Source of the DNA: JACVRW01 sp963813495
GTDB lineage: Bacteria > Actinomycetota > Thermoleophilia > Solirubrobacterales > Thermoleophilaceae
Length of the DNA stretch: 64,000 nucleotides
Assembly (NCBI GenBank): GCA_963813495.1
Contig: CAWEZC010000009.1
Coordinates: 62,001 to 126,000, forward strand
Reading direction: 5' to 3'
In this document: positions 26,113-34,939 of the stretch, in pieces
How the letters are laid out: every line of letters begins with the position of its first letter
Position numbering within the stretch: position 1 is the stretch's first letter
Notes under the pieces: generated by a model
The model's database searches: none
What the model saw: the letters and a program-made list of their open reading frames with translations, nothing else
Told to the model about the DNA's origin: nothing
Translations under genes and position numbers: made by a program

Positions 26113-27273
26113 ATGTTCGGTGGCAGCACGATCCAGCTCGGTCGCTTCTTCGGAATTCGCTTCGGCGTGGACGTCAGCTGGTTCATCATCCTGTTCCTGA
26201 TCATCTTCTCGCTGTCGAGCTACTACGAGGACGTAGCTCCGGGCTCGAACGCGTTCGTGCTGGCCACCGTCAGCGCACTGCTCTTCTTCCTCTCGATCCT
26301 CCTGCACGAGCTCGGCCACGCGGTGGTGGCCATCCGCAACGGGATCCCGATCGAGGGGATCGACCTGTGGATGTTCGGCGGGGTCGCCAAGCTCGCTCGT
26401 GACACCGACTCGCCGGGCGTCGAGTTCCGCGTAGCGGTGGCGGGTCCGCTCGTGACCCTGGCCATCGCCGGCCTCTGCTTCGGAGCCGGCGCCGCCATCT
26501 CCAGCCCGAGCGAAGTGGCCGAGAGCACCCGTTTCACCGACGACGTCGTGGGCGCCAGCACCGCGGTGCTCGGCTATCTGGCCTCGATCAACATCATCCT
26601 GCTGGCGTTCAACCTGATTCCCGGCTTCCCGCTCGACGGCGGGCGCATCGCCCGGGCCATCGCATGGAAGATCACCGGCGATCGCAACAAGGCCACGCGC
26701 TTCGCGGGCATGCTGGGCCGCGGCTTCGGCTACCTGATGATCGCGGGAGGCGTCCTGGCCCTGATCACGGGGTTCGGCTTCGTCACCGGTATCTGGTTCG
26801 TCTTCATCGGCTTCTTCCTGGCGCAGGCGGCCGGCTCCGCCGTCGCCCAGGCGCGCTTCTCCGATCGCATCGGGGACATCCGCGTCTCCGACGTGATGGA
26901 CGCCGAGCCCGTGGCCATTCCGGAGGCCTACACGCTCGCCGAAGCCGAGCAGGAGTTCTTCCTGCGCTACGGCTGGCCCTGGTTCCCGGTGGTGGACTCC
27001 AGGGGGCGACTGGTGGGCGTGGTGGCCCGTGAAGCCGTGACCAGCGTTCCCGAGAGCGAGCGCCACGCCCGCCCCGTGACCTCCGTCATGGCTCGCGACG
27101 ACGCCGGCAGCGGCCTGCGCGCCCGCCTCGAGGATCCGCTCGAGAATCTGCTCGGCAACGACGGACTGTCGCGCCTGGGGGCGGTGATGGCGGTCGACGA
27201 TTCCGGCGTGCTGCGAGGCATCGTCACCGTCGATGCGGTGCGCCGGGCGCTGCGCGGCGTCGTGCCTGCCTAG
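26113..27273 (+). CDS. Site-2 protease family zinc metalloprotease with CBS domains
   Basis: Intramembrane protease of 386 residues. Hydrophobic helices surround HELGH in LHELGHAVVAIRNG, with the second active-site motif NLIPGFPLDGGRIARAI about 110 residues later. The C-terminal part contains two CBS-type units (VSDVMDAEPVAIPEAYTLAE and VTSVMARDDAGSG onwards), which may sense adenine nucleotides. I start at the ATG at 26113, directly before GGSTIQLGRFFGIRFGVDVS. It diverges from the isocitrate dehydrogenase gene across 96 bp. Confidence 0.9.
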   Translation: MFGGSTIQLGRFFGIRFGVDVSWFIILFLIIFSLSSYYEDVAPGSNAFVLATVSALLFFLSILLHELGHAVVAIRNGIPIEGIDLWMFGGVAKLARDTDSPGVEFRVAVAGPLVTLAIAGLCFGAGAAISSPSEVAESTRFTDDVVGASTAVLGYLASINIILLAFNLIPGFPLDGGRIARAIAWKITGDRNKATRFAGMLGRGFGYLMIAGGVLALITGFGFVTGIWFVFIGFFLAQAAGSAVAQARFSDRIGDIRVSDVMDAEPVAIPEAYTLAEAEQEFFLRYGWPWFPVVDSRGRLVGVVAREAVTSVPESERHARPVTSVMARDDAGSGLRARLEDPLENLLGNDGLSRLGAVMAVDDSGVLRGIVTVDAVRRALRGVVPA

Positions 27274-27602
27274 GAAGGGCCCCGGATGAAGTTGCGCGCC
27301 AACGCGAGGACCTGTGCGACGAGCCGAGCGTTGATTGCTGGGCGGGTGTTGGAGCACGGCAGGTCGCTCGCGCGGCGGCGGCCGAGGCCCGGCAGTGGGC
27401 GCGTCGCGCCGCGGTGGACCCGCCGCCAGCGCCCGGTCCCTAGCCGCCCTGCGATAGCCCCCCGCCCTATCCCCAAGGCCGTGAGCTGCCGTCGCGCCAC
27501 CACGCCGGGTTGCCAACAGGCGAGCTTGCCCGCCGTTTGGCTCCGAGCCGCTGGCCCGCCACGGGGAACAACGCGTACTTTCCATAGAATCGCCCTCGCC
27601 CC
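27270..27602 (-). pseudogene. Relic of an AbiEi-like/DUF559-type N-terminal wing
   Basis: The 330-bp gap before sdhA holds no intact gene. On the minus strand, about 27400-27545, one frame reads ACWQPGVVARRQLTALGIGR then GAIAGRLGTGRWRRVHRG. This matches the N-terminal winged-helix pattern of actinobacterial AbiEi-type antitoxin/DUF559 proteins (typically xQxGVVxRxQLxxLGxxxxxIxxRVxxGRLxRVHRGVY). After RVHRG the pattern collapses and the DUF559 nuclease-like part is absent, so only a fragment survives. Confidence 0.4.
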
Positions 27603-29285
27603 ATGCCCCAGCACGACGTCCTCGTCATAGGAGCCGGCCTCGCCGGCCAGCGCGCCGCCCTAGCAGCGGCGGAGAAGGGCGCATCGGTGGGCATCATCTC
27701 CAAGGTCCATCCGGTGCGTTCGCACTCGAACGCCGCGCAGGGCGGCATCAACGCGGCGCTCGATCCGCAGGACTCCTGGGAGTCCCACGCCTTCGACACG
27801 GTCAAGGGCTCCGACTACCTGGGCGACCAGGATGCAATCGAGATCATGTGCCGCGAGGCGCCCGAGGAGCTGCTCACGCTGGAGCACCTTGGGGTGACCT
27901 TCCACCGCAACGAGGAGGGGCGCCTGGGCAAGCGGGCCTTCGGCGGAGCAAGCGCGGCGCGCACCTACTACGTCGCCGACATCACCGGGCAGGCGATCCT
28001 GCACGTCCTCTACGAGCAGCTCATGAAGTTCGAGGAGGTGTACCGCTACGAGGAGTGGTTCACCACCGCGCTGGTCCAGGACGACGACGGCCGGATCGCC
28101 GGGGCGATCACGCGCAACATCCGCGACGGCTCGATGGAGCTGTTCGCCGCCAAGGCGGTGATCCTGGCCACCGGTGGCAACGGCCAGATCTACGACCCCA
28201 CCACGAACGCGCTCATCTGCACCGGCGACGGCATCGCCATGGCGTACCGCATCGGCGCTCCGCTGATGGACATGGAGATGATCCAGTACCACCCCACCAC
28301 GCTGGCGGGCCTGGGACTCCTGATCACCGAGGGCGCCCGCGGCGAGGGAGCCCATCTATACAACGCCGAGGGCGAGCGCTTCATGGAGAAGTACGCCCCC
28401 AACAAGATGGAGCTGGCCTCGCGCGACGTCGTCTCGCGCGCCGAGCAGACCGAGATCAACGAGGGGCGCGGCTTCCACGACGGCACGGTCGCCCTCGACA
28501 TCACAATGGTGCCGCGCAAGCGCATCCACGAGGCCCTGCGCGAGATCGTCAACGTGGGCCGCGACTTCGCCGGGGTCGACATCACGCGCGAGCCGATCCA
28601 CATCAAGCCCGGCAACCACTACGTGATGGGCGGCGTGAAGACGGACATCTACGGCCGCACGCCGATCCCCGGGCTCTACGCCGCCGGCGAGTGTGCCTGC
28701 GTCTCCGTGCACGGAGGCAACCGCCTGGGGGCCAACTCGCTGCTCGACACGCTGGTGTTCGGCCGCCGCTCGGGCGCCCACGCCGCCGACGCCGTGCACG
28801 GAACCTCCATGCCCTCCGCCTCGCGCGCCGCTCTGGACGACGAGAGCCGCATGATCGACGGGCTGATCCAGCTCGCCGACACCGGGCGGCGGGTGTCCGA
28901 GATCAAGGCCGAGCTCGGTCAGGTGATGGACAAGTACGTGGCCGTGTTCCGCGACGAGGCCGGCCTGGCCACCGCGCTCGAGAGCGTCCAGCGCCTCAAG
29001 CAAGAGGCTCAGAAGGTGGCCATCGATGACAAGGGCACGATCTTCAATCAGGACGTGCTCGGCGCCCTCGAGCTGCAGTTCATGCTCGACAACGCGGAGG
29101 CCATCGTCGTGTCCGCGATCGAGCGCAAGGAGAGCCGCGGGGCCCAGTACCGCACGGACTTCCCCGACCGCAACGACGACGAGTGGCTCAAGCACATCAA
29201 CGTGGCGGCCAACGGGGCCGGGCCCGAGGTCTCCTACTCCGAGGTCACTATGACCCAGTGGGAGCCCCAGGAAAGGACGTATTGA
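27603..29285 (+). CDS. sdhA: Succinate dehydrogenase flavoprotein subunit
   Basis: Catalytic FAD subunit oxidising succinate to fumarate on the cytoplasmic side of the membrane. FAD loop VIGAGLAGQRAALAAAEKG; covalent-FAD histidine in VRSHSNAAQGG; active-site HPTTLAGLGLLITEGARGEG and the second HYVMGG strand; C-terminal capping domain. The 560 residues are normal. One base separates it from sdhB. Confidence 0.95.
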   Translation: MPQHDVLVIGAGLAGQRAALAAAEKGASVGIISKVHPVRSHSNAAQGGINAALDPQDSWESHAFDTVKGSDYLGDQDAIEIMCREAPEELLTLEHLGVTFHRNEEGRLGKRAFGGASAARTYYVADITGQAILHVLYEQLMKFEEVYRYEEWFTTALVQDDDGRIAGAITRNIRDGSMELFAAKAVILATGGNGQIYDPTTNALICTGDGIAMAYRIGAPLMDMEMIQYHPTTLAGLGLLITEGARGEGAHLYNAEGERFMEKYAPNKMELASRDVVSRAEQTEINEGRGFHDGTVALDITMVPRKRIHEALREIVNVGRDFAGVDITREPIHIKPGNHYVMGGVKTDIYGRTPIPGLYAAGECACVSVHGGNRLGANSLLDTLVFGRRSGAHAADAVHGTSMPSASRAALDDESRMIDGLIQLADTGRRVSEIKAELGQVMDKYVAVFRDEAGLATALESVQRLKQEAQKVAIDDKGTIFNQDVLGALELQFMLDNAEAIVVSAIERKESRGAQYRTDFPDRNDDEWLKHINVAANGAGPEVSYSEVTMTQWEPQERTY

Positions 29286-29286
29286 G

Positions 29287-30387
29287 GTGGCCGACTACAC
29301 GCTCAAGATCCGCCGCTTCAACCCCGAGTCGGGCGAGCCGGCCTACTGGAAGGACTACGGCGCCGAGCTGCCACCCGAGCGCTCGGTGCTCGACGCGATC
29401 CTCCAGATCAAGGACCGTGAGGACGCCTCGATCGGCATCCGCTGCTCCTGCCGCGCCGCCATCTGCGGGTCGTGCGGGGTGAAGATCAACGGTCGCTCCG
29501 CGCTGGCCTGCAACACCCGGATCGGAGATGCCGCCGAGAAGTCGCGCGACGGTGCGATCGTGGTCGAGCCGATGGGCAACATGCCGGTGCTCAAGGACCT
29601 GATCACCGACATGGAGGCGGTCCACTGGAAGAAGGTCCGCCGGGTGATCCCGTGGCTGCTTCCTGCCGAGGCGCCGCCGGAGGACCAGGAGTACATCGTC
29701 CCCGCGGAGGCGATGCTCGACGTGACTCAGGCGATGGCCTGCATCCACTGCGGCGTCTGCGTCTCCTCCTGCCTGTCCATGGAGGTCGATCCCGAGTTCA
29801 TCGGCCCCGCTGCGCTGGCGAAGGCCTACCGCTTCGTGGGCGACCCGCGCGACGGCGAGCACGAGGCCCGTCTAAAGGATCTGGCCGAGGACCCGCACGG
29901 GATCTACGACTGCACCCACTGCTTCGCCTGTGTCGAGGTCTGCCCCAAGGACGTGGCGCCGATGGATCAGATCATGCGCCTTCGCCGCAAGGCGACCAAC
30001 GACTACGAGATCAAGGACTCCAACAACGGCTACGGCCACGAGAAGGCCTTCGTCAACATCATCGAGAAGTGGGGCACCCTGCACGAGGCGCAGCTGCTCC
30101 CGCGCTCGTTCGGCGACGGTTCGCTCGTCAAGGGCCAGCTCAGCCCCAGCGGGGCCAAGCAGCTGACCCAGAACCTGCCCACCGTCATCGACGGACTGAG
30201 GTCGGGCAAGGTCAGCCCTGTCAAGGCCTTGATTCATCACAAGCTGCCCGACCAGACACAGGTGCGGCGGGTCATCAAGGAGATCGAATCGCGCGACGAG
30301 CGCATCGAGCTCAACCTCTACATCGTCGGCGAGATGGCCGGCGACGACGAGATGGGCGCGTTCGCCGAGGAAGCGGGAGAGACATGA
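29287..30387 (+). CDS. sdhB: Succinate dehydrogenase iron-sulfur subunit, type E-like
   Basis: Electron-transfer subunit. The N-terminal plant-type ferredoxin part has Cys55, 60, 63 and 75 for [2Fe-2S]. The second domain carries two complete CxxCxxCxxxC sets, at 152-162 (CIHCGVCVSSC) and 209-219 (CTHCFACVEVC). Classical SdhB has a non-cysteine residue at the second position of the last set and binds [3Fe-4S]; here it is Cys212, predicting a [4Fe-4S], as in type E succinate:quinone reductases. At 366 residues it is about 120 longer than classical SdhB. Starts with GTG and overlaps the CCG-domain gene (ATGA). Confidence 0.92.
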   Translation: MADYTLKIRRFNPESGEPAYWKDYGAELPPERSVLDAILQIKDREDASIGIRCSCRAAICGSCGVKINGRSALACNTRIGDAAEKSRDGAIVVEPMGNMPVLKDLITDMEAVHWKKVRRVIPWLLPAEAPPEDQEYIVPAEAMLDVTQAMACIHCGVCVSSCLSMEVDPEFIGPAALAKAYRFVGDPRDGEHEARLKDLAEDPHGIYDCTHCFACVEVCPKDVAPMDQIMRLRRKATNDYEIKDSNNGYGHEKAFVNIIEKWGTLHEAQLLPRSFGDGSLVKGQLSPSGAKQLTQNLPTVIDGLRSGKVSPVKALIHHKLPDQTQVRRVIKEIESRDERIELNLYIVGEMAGDDEMGAFAEEAGET

Positions 30388-31286
30388 AGCTGGCCTACTG
30401 GCCCGGATGCGTATCCCGGGGCTTCACGCCTGAGCTGCACGGGTCCATGGCCAAGGTCGCCCCGCTGCTCGACCTCGAGCTGGTGGAGCTGGACCGGGCG
30501 AATTGCTGCGGCGCCGGTGTGATCGCCGAGCACAACCAGGAGCTGGTCGACACCCTCAACGCGCGCACCTTCGCGATGGCGCAGGGCGTCGAGGGGGCGG
30601 CGGGCATGATGAACATCTGCTCGACCTGCCAGGGAGCGCAGTCGGAGTGCCAGCAGCGCCTCGACGCGAGCGGCGCCTACCGCGACGAGGTCAACCGCCA
30701 TCTTCAGCCGGAGAGCCTCTCCTACGAGCCCGGCGGCGGCTGGTGGAACAAGAACTTCCTCTGGATCCTCGTGGAGGAGATCGGCCTCGACGCGTTGCGC
30801 GGAAAGGTTCAGCGCCCGCTCGAAGGACTGCGCCTGGCGCCCTTCTACGGCTGCTACATCGTGCGCCCGTCGGGGCGGCTCGGCTTCGACGACAACCCGG
30901 ACCGCGACCAGTACCTGGGCTGGGTGATCGAGGCCCTCGGCGGCGAAGCCGTGGAGTACGCGGGAGCACGCAAGTGCTGCGGCTTCCCGGTCATCACGAT
31001 GAACCGCACCACCTCGTTACGGCAGGCCGGGCGCCACTTGGCCGACGCGATCGACGCCGGGGCCGACGCGCTCGTGACCCCGTGCCCGCTCTGCCACCTG
31101 AACCTGGACCTCCAGCAGCCCGCTGCGGCCAACTTCGTGGAGCGCGATCTGGGCGTTCCCGTGCTCCATCTGCCACAGGCCGTGGGCCTGGCGCTGGGGC
31201 TCGAGCCCAAGGAGTTGGGTATGGGAAAGCACGTGGTCTCGACCAAGGAAGTGCAGCGCAAGGTCGCGCAGCTCGCCGCCGCGTAG
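30384..31286 (+). CDS. CCG-domain SDH membrane-anchor subunit (SdhE/HdrB-like)
   Basis: A 300-residue protein with two cysteine-rich CCG modules: Cys9, Cys41-Cys42, Cys79 and Cys82; then Cys157, Cys198-Cys199, Cys234 and Cys237. This resembles heterodisulfide reductase subunit B and the SdhE subunit of type E succinate dehydrogenases, where it replaces the haem-binding SdhC/SdhD anchors and passes electrons to quinone through an amphipathic, monotopic surface. No transmembrane helix is apparent, which agrees. Third gene of sdhA-sdhB-sdhE; no sdhC or sdhD is present nearby. Confidence 0.88.
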   Translation: MKLAYWPGCVSRGFTPELHGSMAKVAPLLDLELVELDRANCCGAGVIAEHNQELVDTLNARTFAMAQGVEGAAGMMNICSTCQGAQSECQQRLDASGAYRDEVNRHLQPESLSYEPGGGWWNKNFLWILVEEIGLDALRGKVQRPLEGLRLAPFYGCYIVRPSGRLGFDDNPDRDQYLGWVIEALGGEAVEYAGARKCCGFPVITMNRTTSLRQAGRHLADAIDAGADALVTPCPLCHLNLDLQQPAAANFVERDLGVPVLHLPQAVGLALGLEPKELGMGKHVVSTKEVQRKVAQLAAA

Positions 31287-31301
31287 ACGCCGCCGCGCGG
31301 C

Positions 31302-32330
31302 TCAGGCGGCCGACGCGGAGCGCAACAGCCCGCGCACGTTGAGCAGCTCCGCAACCTGAACGGCGTTGGTGGCCGCGCCCTTGCGCAGGTTGTTGCCCAC
31401 GATCCAGAGGTTGAGGCAGCGGTCGTGCGAGGGGTCGCGACGGATGCGCCCGACCAGCACCTCGTCGCGCCCGGCGGCGTCGAGAGCCGTGGGATAGAGG
31501 CCGTTGCCGGGATCGTCGATCACGAGCAACCCGGGCGCCGACGAGAGCAGCTCGCGGCACTGCTCCACCGACAGCACAGCGCGCGTCTGCACGTTGGCGG
31601 ACACCGAATGGCCGGTGAAGACCGGCACGCGGGCGCAGGTGGCCGACACGCCGACGTCGTCGCGCCCGAGGATCTTGCGCGTCTCGCGCATGCACTTGCG
31701 CTCCTCGGTCGTGTAGTCGTCGCCGTCCTTGAAGGTCTCCACCTGGGGCAGCACGTTGAACGCGATCTGGTGCGGGTAGACCGCCGGGGCGGGCAGCTCG
31801 CGCTCCTCGATCACGGCCTCGGCCTGGCGCTGGAGCTCGTCGATCGCCTTCTGGCCAGTGCCCGACACGGCCTGGTAGCTCGACATGATCACGCGCTCGA
31901 TACCCGCCTCCTGAAGGATCGGGCCGAGTGCGACCACGGTCTGCATGGTCGTGCAGTTGGGGTTGGCCACGATGCCCTTGTGGACGGCCAGCGCGTCGGG
32001 GTTGACCTCCGACACCACCAGCGGCACATCCTCCTCCATGCGCCACTGGGAGGAGTTGTCCACCACCACGGCGCCCGCCTCAGCGAACCGCGGCGCCCAC
32101 TCGGCGCTCACAGCCGAGCCGGCGGAGAAGAGGGCGATGTCGAAATCCTGGATCGAGTCGTCGCCCAGCGCCACGACGGTGAGCTCGCTGTCGCCCCAGG
32201 CGAGCGTGCGCCCGGCGGAGCGCTCGGAGGCGAAGGGCACGACCTCGTCGGCCGGAAACGAGCGCTCGCGCAGCACGTCGAGCATCACCGAGCCTACGGC
32301 GCCGGTGGCGCCCACCACGGCAACGCGCAT
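31302..32330 (-). CDS. asd: Aspartate-semialdehyde dehydrogenase
   Basis: Second common step of Lys/Met/Thr and diaminopimelate synthesis: NADPH reduction of aspartyl phosphate. The 342-residue protein has VVGATGAVGSVMLDVL, the phosphate-binding SERSAGRTL, catalytic Cys in VANPNCTTMQTV and the substrate/hexad region around PVFTGHSVSANVQT. It lies 2 bp behind lysC, the enzyme of the preceding step, so the two form an operon. Confidence 0.95.
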   Translation of the reverse strand: MRVAVVGATGAVGSVMLDVLRERSFPADEVVPFASERSAGRTLAWGDSELTVVALGDDSIQDFDIALFSAGSAVSAEWAPRFAEAGAVVVDNSSQWRMEEDVPLVVSEVNPDALAVHKGIVANPNCTTMQTVVALGPILQEAGIERVIMSSYQAVSGTGQKAIDELQRQAEAVIEERELPAPAVYPHQIAFNVLPQVETFKDGDDYTTEERKCMRETRKILGRDDVGVSATCARVPVFTGHSVSANVQTRAVLSVEQCRELLSSAPGLLVIDDPGNGLYPTALDAAGRDEVLVGRIRRDPSHDRCLNLWIVGNNLRKGAATNAVQVAELLNVRGLLRSASAA

Positions 32331-32332
32331 CT

Positions 32333-33622
32333 CTAGGCCACCTTCGGGCGATGCACGCCCGTGACGTCCTCGGGCAGCACGGCGTCGGCGCCCAGCCCGA
32401 ACGCGCTGTGCAGGCGCTGGACGGCGGTCTCGACATGCTCCTCGCGCACCACGCAGGAGATCTTGATCGGCGAGGTGGAGATCATCTCGATGTTGACGCC
32501 GGCGTGGCCGAGCACGGTGAAGGTCTTGGCCGCCACACCCGGGTGGCTCTTCATCCCTGCGCCCACAACGGAGACCTTGCCCATGCGGGCGTCGGTGGCG
32601 ATCGCGCCGAAGCCGAGCGCGTCCCGGATGGCCTCGAGGGTCTCGCGAGCGCTGTCGAGGTCGTCGCGCGGGACGGTGAAGGACATGTCGGCCTTGTGCC
32701 CCTCGGACTGAGGCTCGTTCTGGATGATCATGTCCACGTTGATGTTCGCCTCGGCCAGCGCGGTGAGCACGCGACCGGCGATGCCCGGGACGTCGGGCAG
32801 GCCGGTGAGTGTGACGCGCGCCTCGGCGGTGGAGTGGGTCACGGCTGTCACGAGCGGGCGTTCCATAGTCAGTTCCTCGTCCTGGATCACGGTACCGGGT
32901 CCATCCTCGAAGCTCGATCGGCAGTGAATCGTGACGCCGTGGTTGCGGGCGTACTCCACCGAGCGCAGCTGCAGCACCCCTGCGCCGCTGGCCGACATCT
33001 CGAGCATCTCCTCGAAGGTCACCACCGGCAGCTTGCGCGCCCCGGGGACCACGCGCGGGTCGGCGCTGAACACGCCGGCCACGTCGGTGTAGATCTCACA
33101 CACGTGCGCGCCCAGCGCGGCGGCCAGGGCCACCGCCGTGGTGTCCGATCCGCCGCGGCCCAGGGTGGTCACGTCGAGCGAGTCCTGCGAGACCCCCTGG
33201 AAGCCGGCCACGAGCACGATCTTGCCCCCGTCGAGCGACTCGCGGATGCGCTGGGCCTTGACCGCGAGGATGCGCGCCTTGGTGTGCCCGGAGTCGGTGA
33301 CGATGCCGGCCTGGGAACCCGTGAGCGAGATCGCCTCGTGCCCCAGGTCGTTGATGACCATGGCCGCCAGCGCGCAGGAGACACGCTCGCCGGTGGAGAG
33401 GAGCATGTCCATCTCGCGCGGGTGCGGACGAGCCGACACCTCGTGGGCGAGCGAGACGAGCTCGTCGGTGTGCTTGCCGCGGGCGGAGAGCACCGCGACC
33501 ACGCTGTTGCCCTCCTCGGCGCTCGCGACGATGCGCTGCGCCGCGCGCTTGATGCGCTCGGCGTCCGCCACCGAGGTGCCGCCGAACTTCATCACCACGG
33601 TGTCCGCCGCCGGAGAAGACAT
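32333..33622 (-). CDS. lysC: Aspartate kinase (lysine-sensitive type)
   Basis: Phosphorylates aspartate at the head of the aspartate family pathway. From the ATG at 33622 the product is 429 residues: VVMKFGGTSVAD nucleotide loop, GRGGSDTTAVALAAALGA, then two C-terminal ACT domains (TLTGLPDVPGIAGRVL and VSVVGAGMKSHPGVAAKTF) for feedback inhibition. A TTG three codons upstream is a weaker start option. The length is that of the single-polypeptide actinobacterial enzyme, which usually also has an internal start producing a beta subunit. Confidence 0.95.
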   Translation of the reverse strand: MSSPAADTVVMKFGGTSVADAERIKRAAQRIVASAEEGNSVVAVLSARGKHTDELVSLAHEVSARPHPREMDMLLSTGERVSCALAAMVINDLGHEAISLTGSQAGIVTDSGHTKARILAVKAQRIRESLDGGKIVLVAGFQGVSQDSLDVTTLGRGGSDTTAVALAAALGAHVCEIYTDVAGVFSADPRVVPGARKLPVVTFEEMLEMSASGAGVLQLRSVEYARNHGVTIHCRSSFEDGPGTVIQDEELTMERPLVTAVTHSTAEARVTLTGLPDVPGIAGRVLTALAEANINVDMIIQNEPQSEGHKADMSFTVPRDDLDSARETLEAIRDALGFGAIATDARMGKVSVVGAGMKSHPGVAAKTFTVLGHAGVNIEMISTSPIKISCVVREEHVETAVQRLHSAFGLGADAVLPEDVTGVHRPKVA

Positions 33623-33667
33623 CCGCGCCAAAGATAGCCGCGCCGGGTCGTGTACTAGGTTGCGCCG

Positions 33668-34921
33668 GTGCTCGCGGATCCGGCCCGGCGGCGAAACGTG
33701 CTGATCGCCGCCCTCGGCGCGCTCGCGCTCGGAGCCGGAGTGCTGGGCGCAGTCCTGGGCGCCAACCAGGGTGACGGGGACGGGCTGATCCGGCCGCTAC
33801 CCGAGCCGGGCCGCGCAAAGCCGCCGGAGCGGGTCTCCTTCCTCGCTCGCATCGTGCCGCCGCCTGCGGATCCCGGCGAGACCCGGGCGGAGGGCCCGGC
33901 GGTGCCCCGCAGCGTGGCCGACCTCGCCCGGCGGCTCCCGCTCGAGCGCAAGGTGGCTCAGCTGTTCCTCTACGGCTTCACGGGCCGCGACTCCGGTGCA
34001 GAGATCTTTCGCCGCCTGCGCCGGCTCGACCTGGGCGGCGTGGTGGTGACGGGACCGAACTACACCGATGCCGGCGGCCTGGGCGCGCTCGCCGGCGAGG
34101 CACGCCGGGTAGCGGGCTCGCGCAAACGCGTACCCCCGTTCGTCATGGCGATCCAAGAGGGTGGCGAGCTCAACTCGTTCCCCGATCTCCCGCCCGCCGA
34201 TGCGCCTGCCGACCTGCCCTCGGCCCGCGAGGCCGGCCGCCAGGCGTTCGATTCCGCTCGCACCCTGCGCAGCCTGAACGTCACCGGGGTGCTGGGACCG
34301 GTGCTCGATGTGGGGCTCGAGAGCGGTTCGGCGCTGGGGGTGCGCCTCTACTCCGACGACCCCGAGGAGGTGGCCGCGTACGCGGTCGCCACGGTGCGGG
34401 CCTACCGGCGCGCACGCGTGTTCAGCGCGGTCAAGCATCTACCGGGTATCGGCTCCGCCGATCAGTCGACCCAGGACGGGCCCGCAACCGTCGGGCTCGG
34501 CCTGCCGGAGCTGCGCGAGCGCGACCTGATTCCCTTTCGGGCAGCCATCGAGGCCGGCGTCCCCGGGGTGGTGCTGGGCCACGCGCTGTACCCGATCAGC
34601 GACTTCACGGTGCCCGCCTCCCTCTCCCCCGCGGTGGCCACGGAGCTGCTGCGCGACGAGCTCGGCTTCGAGGGCGTCGCGATCACCGACAACCTGGCCG
34701 ATCCCGCCATCACGGCACTCTCCACGGTGCCCGCGGCGGCGGTCGAGGCGGTGCGCGCCGGTGCCGACATGGTCTTCGTGTCCGGGCCCCCCGGCGATCA
34801 GCAGGCGGCCTTCGCTGCCCTCCTGCGGGCGGTGCGCAGCGGGCGCATCCCGCGGGCCAGGCTCGACCGGGCCGTGGGCCGGATCCTCGTGGCCAAGCGC
34901 AACTACGGGCTGATCGGCTAG
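33668..34921 (+). CDS. Membrane-anchored GH3-like protein with degenerate active site
   Basis: Begins with GTG; one N-terminal transmembrane helix (about 10-32) or uncleaved signal, then a GH3 TIM barrel similar to beta-N-acetylhexosaminidase NagZ: VAQLFLYGFTGRD, LGGVVVTGPNYTD, AIQEGGELNSF, FSAVKHLPGIGSAD, and VAITDNLADPAI holding the nucleophile Asp. NagZ enzymes have KHFPGHGDT followed by a DSH dyad and DQEGGRVQR. Here the acid/base His of that loop is missing (GSADQSTQDGPA) and the arginine after EGG is replaced by Leu. So the fold is clear but activity is doubtful. 417 residues. Converges on the molybdopterin gene. Confidence 0.8.
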   Translation: MLADPARRRNVLIAALGALALGAGVLGAVLGANQGDGDGLIRPLPEPGRAKPPERVSFLARIVPPPADPGETRAEGPAVPRSVADLARRLPLERKVAQLFLYGFTGRDSGAEIFRRLRRLDLGGVVVTGPNYTDAGGLGALAGEARRVAGSRKRVPPFVMAIQEGGELNSFPDLPPADAPADLPSAREAGRQAFDSARTLRSLNVTGVLGPVLDVGLESGSALGVRLYSDDPEEVAAYAVATVRAYRRARVFSAVKHLPGIGSADQSTQDGPATVGLGLPELRERDLIPFRAAIEAGVPGVVLGHALYPISDFTVPASLSPAVATELLRDELGFEGVAITDNLADPAITALSTVPAAAVEAVRAGADMVFVSGPPGDQQAAFAALLRAVRSGRIPRARLDRAVGRILVAKRNYGLIG

Positions 34922-34923
34922 AA

Positions 34924-34937
34924 CGCGGCCGGCCGCG
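34924..34937. terminator. 14-bp perfect palindrome between convergent stops
   Basis: CGCGGCCGGCCGCG fills almost the entire 18-bp gap between the convergent stops of the GH3-like and molybdopterin genes. It has no loop or U-tract as DNA, but either RNA could fold here or two transcripts could pair. A weak terminator-like element at most. Confidence 0.3.
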
Positions 34938-34939
34938 CC

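Noticed and set aside
26077..27585. Minus-strand open frame of about 500 codons over the site-2 protease
   Set aside because: Antisense of a gene with intact HELGH and NLIPGFPLDGG motifs; the Gly/His/Arg-rich translation has no fold signature.
33623..33667. Lysine riboswitch upstream of lysC
   Set aside because: Only about 45 bp separate lysC from the divergent GH3-like gene; there is no space for a riboswitch.
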